DNA of 64,000 nucleotides from Paramarasmius palmivorus (GCA_037176845.1 JAYKXP010000107.1:102892-166891); one strand, 5' to 3'; counted from the stretch's first letter, positions 12,283 through 22,984 are shown. A program made the numbers and translations. The notes: generated by a model from the letters alone, not told the origin.

Positions 12283-12592
12283 AGTAGATATCTAAATAGG
12301 TCGGCGGGCAGACTAGTGGCGGACAGACTATGGACAGACCTTGAGACTAGTTGTGTTGCTGAGGTAGGTCGGACGGCGTCGACGCGGCGAGCAGGAACAG
12401 CCAAAAATTTTACGAGGACAAGTTTGGTTCGATGACGTGTACAGAGGTACAAAGCTCGGGTTTCCGTACCGACGTATACGTCATTTGCTCTACTTATTAC
12501 CAATTACAGAAAAACCCGGACCAAACCCCAAAATGCCTCCGAATTCCAGATAGCGCCCTTTTATCTGGATTTTTCGGAATATTGTCAGACCC
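12283..12592. promoter_or_regulatory. Right subterminal region and transposase 5' flank
   Basis: The space between the transposase ATG and the right terminal repeat holds related short units (GGGCAGACTAGTGG, GGCGGACAGACTATGG, GGACAGACC) near 12,305-12,340. Nearer the end, the subterminal motif appears twice in opposite orientation, CCAGAT at 12,546 and ATCTGG at 12,563. It must contain the transposase promoter, but I see no clear TATA box. Confidence 0.45.
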
Positions 12593-12605
12593 GATTTTCA
12601 CTGGG
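12593..12605 (-). repeat. Right terminal inverted repeat
   Basis: GATTTTCACTGGG is the exact complement of the left end at 6,573-6,585. Confidence 0.9.
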
Positions 12606-12612
12606 GATTAGT
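12606..12612. repeat. Right target-site duplication, GATTAGT
   Basis: Exact repeat of 6,566-6,572, immediately outside the right terminal repeat. Confidence 0.85.
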
Positions 12613-12766
12613 GTTGACTGGCTCCGTAGACGCTCTGTTTGAGGAGTTTGGCTAAAAATAAACGTGTTGTATACGTAGAATAGCAATGTGAAAAGAAAAC
12701 TTACGTCGAAGAGCAGCCTTGATGGTAACTAGGACAGTAAGACCCCAACGTCCGGCGGCACGTGAC
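12606..12766 (-). pseudogene. 5' part of the gene interrupted by the transposon
   Basis: On the minus strand an exon start after TTTTTAG (12,652) is open through the transposon insertion point and continues at 6,565. Upstream, a GTAAGT donor at about 12,704 closes a further exon-like stretch, with a 53-bp intron between them. Beyond about 12,766 the reading is lost in the foldback element. Product unknown. Confidence 0.3.
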
Positions 12767-12839
12767 TTAATCAAACCTTTTTTGGTAACAAGTTCCCGCC
12801 TCCTGCGCTCTTTTTCTAACACTCGCTCAACGCTGCAGG

Positions 12840-13080
12840 CGGGGGGTTCCCCCCCGTACCCCCCAAGATAGATATATACAAGCCCCTAACCCTTTCTGCG
12901 GGGGGTTCCCCCCCTGCGCCCCCCTCCTAACACAAACCCCGAACCCTAACCCCTAACCTAAGCCGCTGGGGCTTCGCCCTGCCCAGCGGAGGGGGCGCTT
13001 CGCGCCTGGAGCCCGCTGCGCGGGCAGGAAACACCCTAACCCGAACCCCTAACCTCTAACCTCTGAAGGCGCTTCGCGCC
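12840..13080. repeat. GC-rich hairpins mixed with telomere-like repeats
   Basis: Short perfect palindromes alternate with CCCTAA-type runs. The palindromes are GGGGGGTTCCCCCC (about 12,843 and 12,900), a GCTGGG...CCCAGC hairpin (about 12,964-12,986), GGCGCTTCGCGCC (12,994 and 13,068) and GCCCGCTGCGCGGGC (13,011-13,025). The runs include CCCTAACCCCTAACC near 12,940 and CCCTAACCCGAACCCCTAAC near 13,034. The composition differs sharply from the roughly even-GC surroundings. It resembles the mobile GC clusters of organelle genomes in form; origin unknown. Confidence 0.7.
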
Positions 13081-13104
13081 AAAAAATACAGAACAAAAAT
13101 TATA

Positions 13105-13175
13105 CGATCGTTGGGAGTTGAACGTGTTACCTCGCAAAACGTTACTCATTACACTGCGTTACCACTCCGCCACAG
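13105..13175 (-). other. tRNA-like Pol III promoter boxes, degenerate
   Basis: On the minus strand TGGCGGAGTGG (13,162-13,172) fits a tRNA A box. CGTTCAACTCC (13,114-13,124) fits a B box with one change, at a spacing compatible with Pol III. A D-arm can nearly form, but no acceptor, anticodon or T stem pairs, so this is not a working tRNA. It could be the head of a tRNA-derived SINE whose body is the GC/telomere-like cluster, which lies downstream in its direction of transcription. That is inference. Confidence 0.4.
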
Positions 13176-13240
13176 TACCATTGATAAATGCTAAGCTAGA
13201 TTCATCATGGCGTGCTCGAGGTCACGTGCCGCCGGACGTA

Positions 13241-13472
13241 CAGTCACGGCAAAAACTGATGTCACTACCAAAAAGGGAAATCCACGCCGTATCTTTTTGT
13301 ATCTTGCAGGTTCTCTCCATATTTTTGGTGCGCAAGCAAAGAGAAGATGAGAAATTCCAACCTCTGAATTTTTGCATTGGATGAAGAACTTCAGGGTGAG
13401 ATATGCCTCTAAAAAAATCGGTGAAAAGGGCTTGATCTCACGTGACACTGACATCAGTTTTTGCCGTGACTG
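13241..13472. mobile_element. Tc1/mariner-type MITE, 232 bp
   Basis: Perfect 24-bp terminal inverted repeats lie at 13,241-13,264 and 13,449-13,472, starting CAGTCACGGCAAAAACTGAT. They are flanked by TA on both sides (13,239-13,240 and 13,473-13,474). TA target duplication and a CAGT terminus are typical of the Tc1/mariner superfamily (pogo/Fot1-like ends). There is no coding capacity, so it is a non-autonomous copy. It sits exactly at the edge of the foldback-like element. Confidence 0.85.
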
Positions 13473-13474
13473 TA

Positions 13475-14589
13475 AGGGTCTTAATGCCTGCGACCTTGAT
13501 GGTGGTAGTGCGCAAAGAAGCTTGTCAAAGTCCGAGACGCCCGGACTCTGCTCTTCTCATTACCACCATCATCGTTCTCGCCCAGCTCAACGCTACCCGT
13601 AGTATCACACAGGTACAAGCTTCAAATATCTTTTTCTTTACCTCCATGATGTCGCTCATCCCTCTGTATAGGCTACGCAAGCCAACCGAAACGTTGACAA
13701 GAAATCCTGACTCCTGACTCTTGGTTGGGCACCAGTTACCACATAGACTCTGGCCCTTTCTACCTTTCAGAACCGTCAAGAAAACATCATAAAGCCTCTC
13801 CAACGAACTTACACATTGGCAGGACACGAGCAGGGCATTTTATACTACCCCAGACACTCGAAACAATCTCAGCAATGGACACCCAAAGCGGTAGCGGTGT
13901 CTATACACACCCAGCGCACTAAAACCAAGTTCGACTACATAGCTCAGAAGATACCTCGCTATCTCATGTTCATAAACTCTATCCACTCGACCACATCTTA
14001 CCTGCACCTGCGCCGCGGGCATTTTCCCGCATATCCTGTGACATCCGACTCTGAACACTAGCTCCCGTTTTTTCCTGGATTTACTCAATCTCCCAAAGCC
14101 TCACCTATATCACCGTATTCTTCCGGTGCTCCGACTTGGATAGGCCTACACAAGGTCTCGTTGGTAGCAGCGGCGAAGACGTCGTAAAGCCTAGGAACAG
14201 GTCAAAAAGAGCTTGGGTGGCGATCGAGCGAAGCGAGATAAGGAGCCCGACGAGACCAAAGGTATGTTCTCTACACAAAATTCTGCTTCGCATTTTCTTG
14301 ATGATCACGTCGTTCTACAGTAACGAATGCTTCTCTTCTGTGTTTCGTACCATCATCAACGCCAGGAATATTGCCAGCTCAGGATGTTCAGCCTAGAGCT
14401 GAAGGTTCGCACCGTGAATAATGACTTGGAAGTGCCAGGAACTCGTTAGCACCTCGTACGAATCACGCCGTTTGTTGGTTCCGCTGCAGGTAGCTCAGCT
14501 ACCTTCTCAGGAGATGTCAATCTCTCCATGAAACCTTCCAGAAAAGATTTTTCCCCTGTAAAGACGACCTCCGTAGATTCCGCTCCTAC
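13475..14589. other. Region without a supported gene
   Basis: Plus-strand open stretches with possible donors occur (for example 13,475-13,610, and 14,136-14,260 ending at GTATGTTC), but they lack a consistent model, a homologue in the window or a recognisable domain. It may be 5' remains of the N block, which follows. Confidence 0.3.
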
Positions 14590-16350
14590 CTCTCCTACAT
14601 CCCAACGCCCATCATACTCCTAGCCAAACCTGGATGTTGAACCTGGGCATGGGATGGTCGTAAAATGACCAGCGAGTCGCGAGATATCCTCTTTTGGAGG
14701 TATTTGTCTATACGAAGCGTCTCGGGGTACCGAGGAGCAACCTGTAGGAAACCCACGGAATAGGGAGATGAGCCCGAGAAAAGTTTCAGGAAGGTTGAAT
14801 GTTCGGGATTGATGGAGAGTAGCAAGTCGGAAGGAGATGATAAGCCCGAGATTAGCGTGTTCCGATTTGACACCCTCGCTAGTCAATATATGGCGTTTAC
14901 ATTCCTTGGTATAGTATAGCTTTCACTTTTAGCGTGTCTGCATTAATACTGATCGTCTTCTTCAGTATCTCGTCATTCCAGCACAGACGACGCCAAACGT
15001 ATCCCTCAAGCCCGCAAGATCGAAACTCCTTCTCTCTTTCGCCGTTCGTCTTGCTACAAGATAACATGCCAGATGGTCGGAAGCCGAGATATGAGTACTT
15101 GTGAAGGTATGCTCAAGAATTCGTTACCTCGCAACTTTCAAGCTCAGTTGAATGACGTAGATTGCAGATAGACTGCATCCCTTTCACGCTGCCAAAGCCT
15201 TGTGTCCTGCTCTTGTGGAACATCTGACGACAACAGGGCTCGCGTGCTCAAGGCTTTGAAAACGGCCGCTACAAACACCTCATCTTCAGGCAACGCCTCC
15301 CAAGACCTTGTTCGTACTCCTGACAATTATGGCGAGAACGAAAGGTACAAATCTTGAGTTTTATTCTGCGTCCATGATGCTGGCACTAATTCCTCGCTCT
15401 TCTTGTCTAGCTGGGATCGCATCTCGCTTCGTTTTGGTTCATTAGTTATTCAGCTCGACACTCCTTCAATCTTGCACTTCAACCTTGATACCCGTGTCTT
15501 TCCTAGTTTCGTTGTGAGCGCATGGACAATTGCAAGGGCATGAGCGCGGAGAGTCAGACAAGGAAAGGAGAGTTTAAGAGAATATTTGGTTCTCGCGGGT
15601 CATCAAGCTTGAGCGAGACCTTCATCTTCTCTCCCATACGATGCAGTCCTCGGTCCTCGGAGGCCCGTCACGTCGTCGTAGTGTCTCAAAGATTCTGCGT
15701 GGGCTTCGTGTTGACAGTCGAGAGCCCGATTCCGTTATGGCGTATCTTGATCTTTAGCTTCGTTTTAAGCACTGACAAACCTTTCTTTTCAGAGTCGATA
15801 GTCATGAAAGCTCAACGAGTACACGAGATAAGGAGATGTGTCGCTCTGTATCCGGAACAGCAACGTTCCAAGTCGCCTCTGGTTGCTGGTTGGTATGTTG
15901 ATCTTCTCGCAAAGTAGAACTCGGCTTCTACTAACGAAGCCTTCTCTCTAGATTCGTCGTCTGATTATCAAAACCCTTGGCGTGGACATGCAGGTATCGG
16001 ACCACGGATGCTATATGAGGAGCACGAACGATGTATTGAGTATAGGCGACATTGTACAGTAACTAGCAACTTGAAACTACTACTGTACATCTCTGCTTCA
16101 AGTATGTTGCGTTTGACTTTGGATCTGGAGGATTGTCAGAGACGGATACGGGGAATGTTATGACGGACGTACAGAACACTACCGAATAGCGTGCAACGTG
16201 TAGAGTTCGACGGGTTCAACGCGCCCAGAGCAATCTAACATGCTTCTAGTCTCTAGATCTCCAATATACTTATTTGTTCTCTGGTGTTCTTAAAGAACAA
16301 TGAGCTCCTGTGGAAGTCATAGTGATAAAGCTCGGATCAAGCATGATGCT
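14590..16350. repeat. Segmental block N, copy 1
   Basis: Matches 43,330-45,290. It contains exon-like plus-strand stretches separated by intron-like sequence, the clearest ending in RRLIIKTLGVDMQ after a CTCTAG acceptor near 15,952. The same acceptor and exon recur in N copy 2 and in a related form (ILGVEAVHVCADIGLG) in the M blocks. Stops and frameshifts occur throughout, so I read it as a decayed gene related to the M family. Confidence 0.5.
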
Positions 16351-16559
16351 TACCTTTACTAGACAAGAACTAGCACAAATAACCTTGCCTCAGAGATTTC
16401 TTTGAACGTCGTCATCGATTGGGAATGAAATGTATAGCTGAGTGTTTGTGTTAGAGCGCTAGGAATTGGAGATGAAATACACGTACTTAGATGCTGTCGC
16501 TGGGTTCGCGACCTTGAGGCTCTGGTCGATCCGATGCCATCCTTACAGGTCTCTTGAGC

Positions 16560-17940
16560 AGGTCGGATTTGTGCCTGAGAGTGCTGCCAAAAAGGCGGCG
16601 AGGATGAGATGGTCGTGGTTGTGAAGAAAGCCGCGGCGGAAACTTGTTTTTCCGCTACTCCCATCCTGCTCCCAACACATCCTCTTCCTCAACGCTCTCT
16701 ACATCCCTCTCCTCAACAACGACCTCGGGCGAGGATATAGAGACATCAAAGGCCCAGGAAATACCTCTAATCAATCCCAAAAGCCATCCGCCAACGCGTC
16801 TAGGTCGACGATAATAATCTCGCTTACCTACTTTCTATTCCAATTCTCTCATTCTCAATCCCTCGAAACCAATCCCATTCTTGCTGGAGGATATCCGAAA
16901 ACGCGCTATCGTAGCCTTAGAATATGGAGAGCCAGGATGGAGTATGGCTAGAGCAGCCTGGAAAACGCTGCCCAACATCCATCTCCCAGACTCAGAACGC
17001 CCAACGACACTCCCATTTCGCGCTCTAGCGTCCAATGCACCTCAAATACACCGTAGCAGTGATAGTGAGACTGCTCTCGTCACCACTTTCCACCGGCATC
17101 TTCACATGGCGTCGACTTTGGGTGGTTTGGTACCATTCCCCGATGTCGTTCACCATACCCAAAAGCGCGTTTTTCTCCCTTTTTCAGGGCTCCCTATCAG
17201 TAGGAGAGCCTCGTCTACCCGTCACCATCATTACCTGGAATTTTCAAGGCCCGGAATAGAGATAAACGTCAACCGACCACACCCAAACCCTGATACCGCC
17301 CCCTGCGTTCCCAAACCCGTATCTCCCATCTGAGGCGTTCTCAAACAACGATCTGCATCCCAGAACGTACATTCTGCCTCATGCCGCATCTCACAGCCTC
17401 CATGTCTTTAGATGCAGGGCGGACAACACGATACGCCTTCCCCAGACGTCGACACTACCTACACACAACACCTTCCGCGCTTCTCCTCTCATATCCCCCC
17501 ACCTCCATCCTATCTCTATCCACTACCCGTAGCCGCACCGTATTAGAAGGCCTGTGTCGTGCAGAGTAGCCAGGCATGACGATGAAGACCTTTCTTAATC
17601 ACATATACCCTCAAGCCACGCCTACTCGCAAACACCCCTTCTCCATTCTTTTTCGCGGGTACATGCCTCCCTAGTTTCGCTAGGAAGTCCCTCTCACCAG
17701 CCGATTACTCAGCCTATCACGTCCAGCTATCCCCCAAAGCGAACATCCTTACCTACAACACCGCCCGTCCCCTCCCGGCTTGGAGTCTTTCAACGCACAC
17801 ATTCACCCTTACAAGAGCCTTTTGCTTCTGCAAATACCCCAGGAGTACCTTTCCCCGGCTAAATCGCGTCGAGCTGTCTTAAGTACCCATGCTCATGTTC
17901 ACGCCCACAGCCTTGCCCACAACATCTAGTCCTTCATCCA
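16560..17940. repeat. Repeat block R, copy 1
   Basis: Begins near the motif AAAGCCGCGGCGGAA (16,627) and closely matches 47,690-49,060. The stretch 16,800-16,960 is virtually identical to 47,881-48,034. Other copies start at about 26.2, 30.18, 41.89, 45.32, 47.72, 61.59 and 63.97 kb, with a short remnant at 42.67 kb. Open frames inside are Ser/Pro/His-rich and change frame between copies, so I do not call a gene. Confidence 0.7.
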
Positions 17941-19960
17941 TTTCTTAGGCTCTGATAGTTCGAAGGTTTTTGTGGGGGTATAGGGCTATGTCCGCGTTCT
18001 GTTGCTCCTCTGAATGTCCCAAGTCCCAAGGACCGGGAATTGGGAACGAGATCAAGAAGGCGAAAAAAGTTGTTGCGTTTAACTAGGACCGGGAACGAGA
18101 AAAGGGGGACTGACATAGCACCAATGAAAACTGTACGTTCCTCGACCCATTTCGTTGCTATAGGTTGCTTGTGCTCACGTCGCTTTCTCCCCATAGGCGA
18201 CAACTACCTCGACTACGAAGGATGTGAGCACGGTACTTGGCCCTTCACGCGCACGTTCCGCTACTAGTACATCAACAGTGGACACCCATACACGCGTTTC
18301 GCAGTCCACACCCTTACCATGTACCCGGCTATGGGCGTAGGAACGTACTTCATCCGTTACCCGCATATGAAGTGGTGTAGATTGAGCGATTAAGGAGGCC
18401 GAGGAGATCGAGAAGGTGAAGGGGTCGTCGCGTTTACTAGAGAGATGAGTTGAAAGCAGATCCATTCACTGCTTTCAAGAAAGAGGTTCAACTTTGATGT
18501 TGAGGTACGTTCTCAGTTCGTGAACGTATTTCGTTCCTTGATCTTACACACCTTCCTTTTAGCCTGACTACCTCGTTGAGCTTGAGGCTTGACTATCATG
18601 CCTCGTGAAAGCTGGATGATTTTGGGTGGTCTCGAGATGTCGGTACCTGTTTTCTCGCTTTCGTACTCATAGCTGATCGTTTCACTTCTACAGTATCATA
18701 TACAGCAGATAACGCTCGCAACACGACACTTCTCTCTCGACGCCAAATATGCATCGCCACCTTCCAGACACCAGCGTACACGCTCATCGGCATTCTGACT
18801 TCAAGCCTTACTTCGATGGATACCTCCATCTCGATTTTGGAGGCGCTTTGGCACCAGAGATGATCGGCTCTATGATGGCTCGTACCATTCTGGCGTTTGG
18901 GCGAAGAGACAAGTTGGCAAGGTCATCGAGGTTGCTCGCACTACCACATCCAAACATCGGCTTCTCATGATGTAGAAACACAGAAGGCTGAATTCTATCG
19001 TGAGCTCTCCGACTGATGGGACCTCATCGTTGACCCTAACTCTCAGTCCGATTTGATAGATACCCAAGGAAGCGAAGAATACGACTCTTTCAAGTTGGAT
19101 TTGGTGTTTCTCAACTGCGCCGATACACTATACAACATGTTGACTCGGACTCCTGATTGTTCTTTCCTCCGAGAATGATACCGATACTCAGCCAATCCGA
19201 GGGACCAAGATCGCAGGCCTTCAAGTTATGTTGCGAAAGTGTGCCTTTTCGCTTTTGTGTTCAACCACCGTGGTGATGTCGAACCTTTTGTTATATCCCA
19301 GCTGTGCTTTTGGTCAAGAACCTTTCGGTTCAAGTTCCGTTTGGGTGGATCATGGCTACAGATCCTAGGCTTCATTGTCCTCAACTCGCGTTTTATCAGT
19401 CAAAAGAGACGGAGCTGAGTCGGCATCATACCCTTCAACTCTTGCTGTCAAGTAAGCGTTTCGAGGACTTCTGATCGTGGTGAACTTTGCATGCTCATTC
19501 TGCTTATATTCATCAGGGGCAGCTACACCGATGATGGCCAGAGCGTCAACTCCCAATTCCTTGCAACCTGAGCAACAAGAAGATGGCACACGAGGCCTTG
19601 CAACTTGAGGTACGTCTCTGTTTCGGTTTTCTCAGTCTCAACATTAAACCTTTTGGTTCCTAGGGTATGGCGTCTCGACAATTTTACCTCTCGTTCTCGT
19701 CTCTTCTTTCTGGGTACGTGCATACCCGATCTTCCAAGTCGTAGCTAACTCTTGCTCCTCAGTATACAAGTTCGTCGGACGCATTATGGAAGCAGAGCTA
19801 ACACTACTTCCCTCATATTCACATGAACCTCTACCCATGACTTCTATTCTACACTCAAACGCGCCAAACATTGATGTTGTACCTCCGAGTATGGTGGTCC
19901 GTGTGTTGAGTAAAACCTCAGCCTCACCGTAGCTTTTAAGTTCTCGGTACGGTTAGCAGT
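17940..19960 (+). pseudogene. Decayed spliced gene, block H copy 1
   Basis: Plus-strand exon-like pieces with GT-AG borders match those at 49.06-51.7 and 31.35-33.05 kb. Examples are PDYLVELEA followed here by TGA (TGG in the 49.6-kb copy) and DFGGALAPEMIGSMMARTIL near 18,835. An 18-bp in-frame deletion is also seen beside the stop relative to the 49.6-kb copy. The stop plus many small indels make this a pseudogene. Family not recognised. Confidence 0.5.
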
Positions 19961-20264
19961 GGGTTTGGAGCCGTCGTTTCGATTTTGGGCATCGTTTGTG
20001 ATGCTCGCGACCGGACTCGTGGATAGACGTATAGTCAGTTCTTGGACGGTTAACGTTCAGGGTGCAGGTTGGCGAGGTGCTCAATGCGTCCATACACTGG
20101 TCTCTTATGATGTAGACACCATATCCCATAGAGTTGAATAAATATACGATTTTCATTGACCCATACACACATACATACACTCCTTGAAGCTCAACTTCAA
20201 AAACACCGTAAACGAACCAACAGATGTACATAAATTTGGGAAGAGTCCTTATCATCGTCGGGTA

Positions 20265-22984
20265 TTACATGAATGCGCTGATACCTGAGCCATCGCCAGC
20301 CTCCCATGACCACCACCACGAGCTTGATTTCGTCTCTTTCAGTGTTTCTGGGGGACGAGAATGTCGGTGTAAGAGCTTACATACGTTGGTCAAAGCACTA
20401 ACCTTCAAGTTGGGCCGACAAAGGCTTGTTCTGTTCTGGCGGTGGTAGATTGCCTTGCTCGTCGGAAGAGGATGCACCAGACGTGTTTCCGGGTGATCGA
20501 AAACAACCATTGAGACAAGACCGGGAGGTTTCATCGAGTTCCGGAATTGTGTCTGTTTCTGTGAAGTGAGTGGACGAACCTAGCATGGAACAGATGTATG
20601 AGCTGACTGACCTTGAGCTGGAGATTTCAACATTTGGAGCTCTGCATGCCACTCGCGGAGATAGGATGCATATTCTGAAGGATCGTAAAGTTAAGTCAGG
20701 AATGAGAATGCGAGGAATGTGACAGACCCTGGACTTCCTCAAATTGTGCTTCTTTATTTGTGCCAATGATCTCGAACTCGAGACTCATCAAACATTGAGT
20801 CCAATTGGAGGTGGTATGTTCAAAGCCACGGGCGACTTGCTGGTTGCGGAGGCTGGTGTAGACGTTGGTTGGCCATGAGTAACGGCGGGTTGGTAATGGA
20901 CGTTGAACTTGCACAGATGTACATAGTTGTAACTCCACCGCTTGTTCACGCAGCTTGATGAGATAGGAATACCAATCTGAAGTATCAAAAGTCAATTACT
21001 GAACGAGCACACAAAGAATGCAACAGACCATGAACTCCTTCAAACCGTGCTTCTTCTTCTTTTCCACCAATGATCTCCAACTCTGGATACCCGCAACTTC
21101 GAGCCCAATCAGCGGTGGAAGGGTCAAAGCCACGGGCAACTTGCCACTTGCGGAGGGCAGTGTAGACATCGGTTGGCCATGAGAGCAACTCCAGATCACT
21201 CCAGTCAAGTGGCTTCCCAAGCTCTGGAATCCTCCATCGCCTACATTCTTCCTTGGACATCTCAGATTGACCATTCTCATCCAAAGACCAAAAGTGGGTT
21301 TGGGTGTGTTTTTCCCTCCATGATATGAGTTCTGATATTGACGAGGGAGGAGGGTAGATGAAGAGGTAGATGGGTGGGGGGTCTTTGAGTGTGAAGGGGT
21401 TTTGTCGATATGCAAACCATGGGGGGCGCCCAAGCGCAAACTCAGGTGGGTTAACTATGACTATTAGGAAAAAGGATGATGAGTCCCATTCCAAACACGA
21501 TGAAGATGGAAAACGTACAGCATTTTTCTTCCATTCCCGACATTCCATGGGCATCAATGATCCTTGAACTCTGTGCCAACCAACTCTGCTTGAAGCCCTT
21601 CCAAGCATGCATGGGAGAAGCGTTGACATCCCCTGGACGATCTAGCTTGAGACTGTAGAGATTATGGTACCGACAATAAACCATAACACCCACCCTCACT
21701 CACCGAATTAACCCATTCCCCATGTCCGTCTCATTCACCAGCCCCCAAGGTGACCATGCTTTCCACGACCCCTTACCTCTTGGCCACCTCGCAACAGCCC
21801 CCCGTGAAGTGGAGTAAACAGTATCAAAACGAAGCCCATCGATGATGTCCGGTGGGAGGTGATGCGGCGGATTGCGGAATAGCGAGTCGAGGCGAGATTT
21901 GACCGGGATCGTCCAAAGAGCGTGGATGTTTTCTGAGGATAGGTGGTAGTTTGTTGGCGAGGGGAATTCGGGGGATGTGCGTGTCCGATGATAGGATAGA
22001 TAGGATACGTAATCCAGAATGTCTTCTTCCAACTGTGATGAATACGATTGCCGAAGAAAATTGACGAAGTTGTCGTCTTGCAGCATTTGTACTGATGGAG
22101 GAACGGTAATGTCAAAAATGCATGGAGAGAGAATTTCAACCTGAGGCCCATCGAGTCCCTTGCACAAATTTCCTCTCATATTCAACCATATACACGACTG
22201 GTCGCAGTGCAAGCTATTCTAGGATAGTTTAGCTGTAGGAACAGGAAAAACCAAATTTAGGACGTACTCTCAACATTACAACATAGAAATCCCCCCAGAA
22301 CGACTTTTTGTAGAAATTCCCAAGAGGTACCATTTCTACCACACCAACTGGATGAAAAGCCGACATCTAAGGAGAAATGGAGACCTACCGTCATGGAAAA
22401 CGAGGAAAGGGATTTTGGAGCGATTCAGGCCATAGAGTTGCCATACTTCAGGTGTCCTGTGTAGTTGTCAGTGAGATTGTTGTGGAGAAAACGACGAAAA
22501 CGAACCCTAGGCCAGCACAGGAAAAATGCTCAAAGTCACGCTTCCAAAAGAAGTCCGCGTCTTCCGATTCGCCCTCATAGATGACTGCAGTGTATTTGGT
22601 TTGCTGGTCTGGGCGCACTTGTACCGTACAAATTGTCATTCGGGCTGATTTGCTTGGCTTGCGGACCAATTCTCCGTCTTTCTCTTCCCATTCCCATTCC
22701 CATTCCCATTCCCATTCCCAACAGTTGGAGATACTCTTGGTATGGAGTTTCTTTAAGGTGTAAATCTGGCCGCGTTTCACTGTTTCAAACTACGTAGGCC
22801 TCAGAAGATAAACAACCCGACTTGGAGGAATACACACCTCGTCGTACTCGGTACGCTCTATCTCCCTCTGGCCATTGATATGGACAACTTCCGCGGTGAT
22901 CGTTTGCGAATTATTGACTTGGTTACCCTCGACATTGTTGATGGCATGGCCACGAACAAAGACCTCGGACAAGTTGAAGCTCAT
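20265..22984 (-). CDS. Orphan agaricomycete family U, copy a (732 aa)
   Basis: Eleven exons: 22,984-22,838; 22,789-22,506; 22,456-22,389; 22,335-22,268; 22,218-21,704; 21,652-21,519; 21,460-21,029; 20,976-20,728; 20,674-20,612; 20,558-20,403; 20,347-20,265. They total 2,199 bp and stay open throughout, with the same intron phases as copies b and c. The N-terminus has VEGNQVNNSQTI. Residues about 50-360 form the conserved core (TICTVQVRPDQQTKYTAVIY, WQLYGLNRSKIPFL, FYKKSFWGDFY, GLRFDTVYSTSRGAVARWP). Residues about 390-632 include FWSLDENGQSEMSKEE and two related copies of a WPT(D/N)VYT...QVARGF...LE(F/L)EIIG module. The C-terminal 80 residues are low in order. An upstream in-frame ATG at 23,038 lies only about 10 bp from the TATA-like element, so I prefer 22,984. 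Exon 2 carries a Trp-Glu repeat absent from its paralogues. Function unknown; no catalytic motif, signal peptide or membrane segment is evident. Confidence 0.82.
22685..22720 (-). repeat. In-frame hexanucleotide repeat (TGGGAA)6
   Basis: Six perfect TTCCCA units on the plus strand encode six Trp-Glu pairs in exon 2 of family U copy a. Copy c has two units and copy b one imperfect unit at the same place, so this is a copy-specific expansion. Confidence 0.9.

Larger units (their letters stand above)
6573..12605 (-). mobile_element. Complete Plavaka/CACTA-like DNA transposon with two genes
   Basis: The element is 6,033 bp long. It is bounded by perfect 13-bp inverted repeats (CCCAGTGAAAATC at 6,573-6,585 and its complement at 12,593-12,605) and flanked by a GATTAGT duplication. 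Inside are two intact spliced genes, both on the minus strand and 118 bp apart: a Tnp2-type transposase (8,943-12,282) and a smaller companion protein (6,935-8,824). Short repeats cluster next to both ends, as in CACTA-type elements. Known: fungal Plavaka elements encode Tnp2-like DDE transposases. Inferred: the intact frames and perfect duplication make this a recent and possibly autonomous copy. No second copy is present in the window. Confidence 0.9.
12749..13238. mobile_element. Foldback-like element with 18-bp inverted repeats
   Basis: CGTCCGGCGGCACGTGAC at 12,749-12,766 is the exact complement of 13,221-13,238. Outside it, TAAGACCC on the left (from 12,739) has its complement GGGTCTTA on the right once the MITE at 13,241-13,472 is removed, so the inverted repeat was about 30 bp with one short mismatch. 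The interior is about 450 bp, contains no ORF of note, and holds GC-rich hairpins, telomere-like runs and tRNA-like boxes. I see no target duplication, so its boundaries and mode of movement are open. Confidence 0.5.

Noticed and set aside
12009..12503. 164-codon minus-strand frame
   Set aside because: Out of frame with the zinc-finger exon of the transposase that it overlaps; does not join the main exon.
12890..13060. True chromosome end
   Set aside because: Telomere-like runs are short, broken by hairpins and flanked by genes on both sides, so this is interstitial.
13105..13175. Functional tRNA gene
   Set aside because: Only the A and B boxes and part of the D arm fit; acceptor, anticodon and T stems do not pair.
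14595..14886. Minus-strand frames of about 90 codons
   Set aside because: Homologue at 43,333-43,626 diverges as non-coding DNA; no splice model found.
16881..17333. 150-codon plus-strand frame in block R
   Set aside because: Same reason: the frame is not conserved among R copies and has no recognisable domain.
22448..22505. Extension of family U exon 2 through the GTTCGT donor
   Set aside because: The open frame continues only to a stop shortly after. All three paralogues show the alternative splice to an acceptor that restores WQLYGLNRSKIP, so I used the intron.
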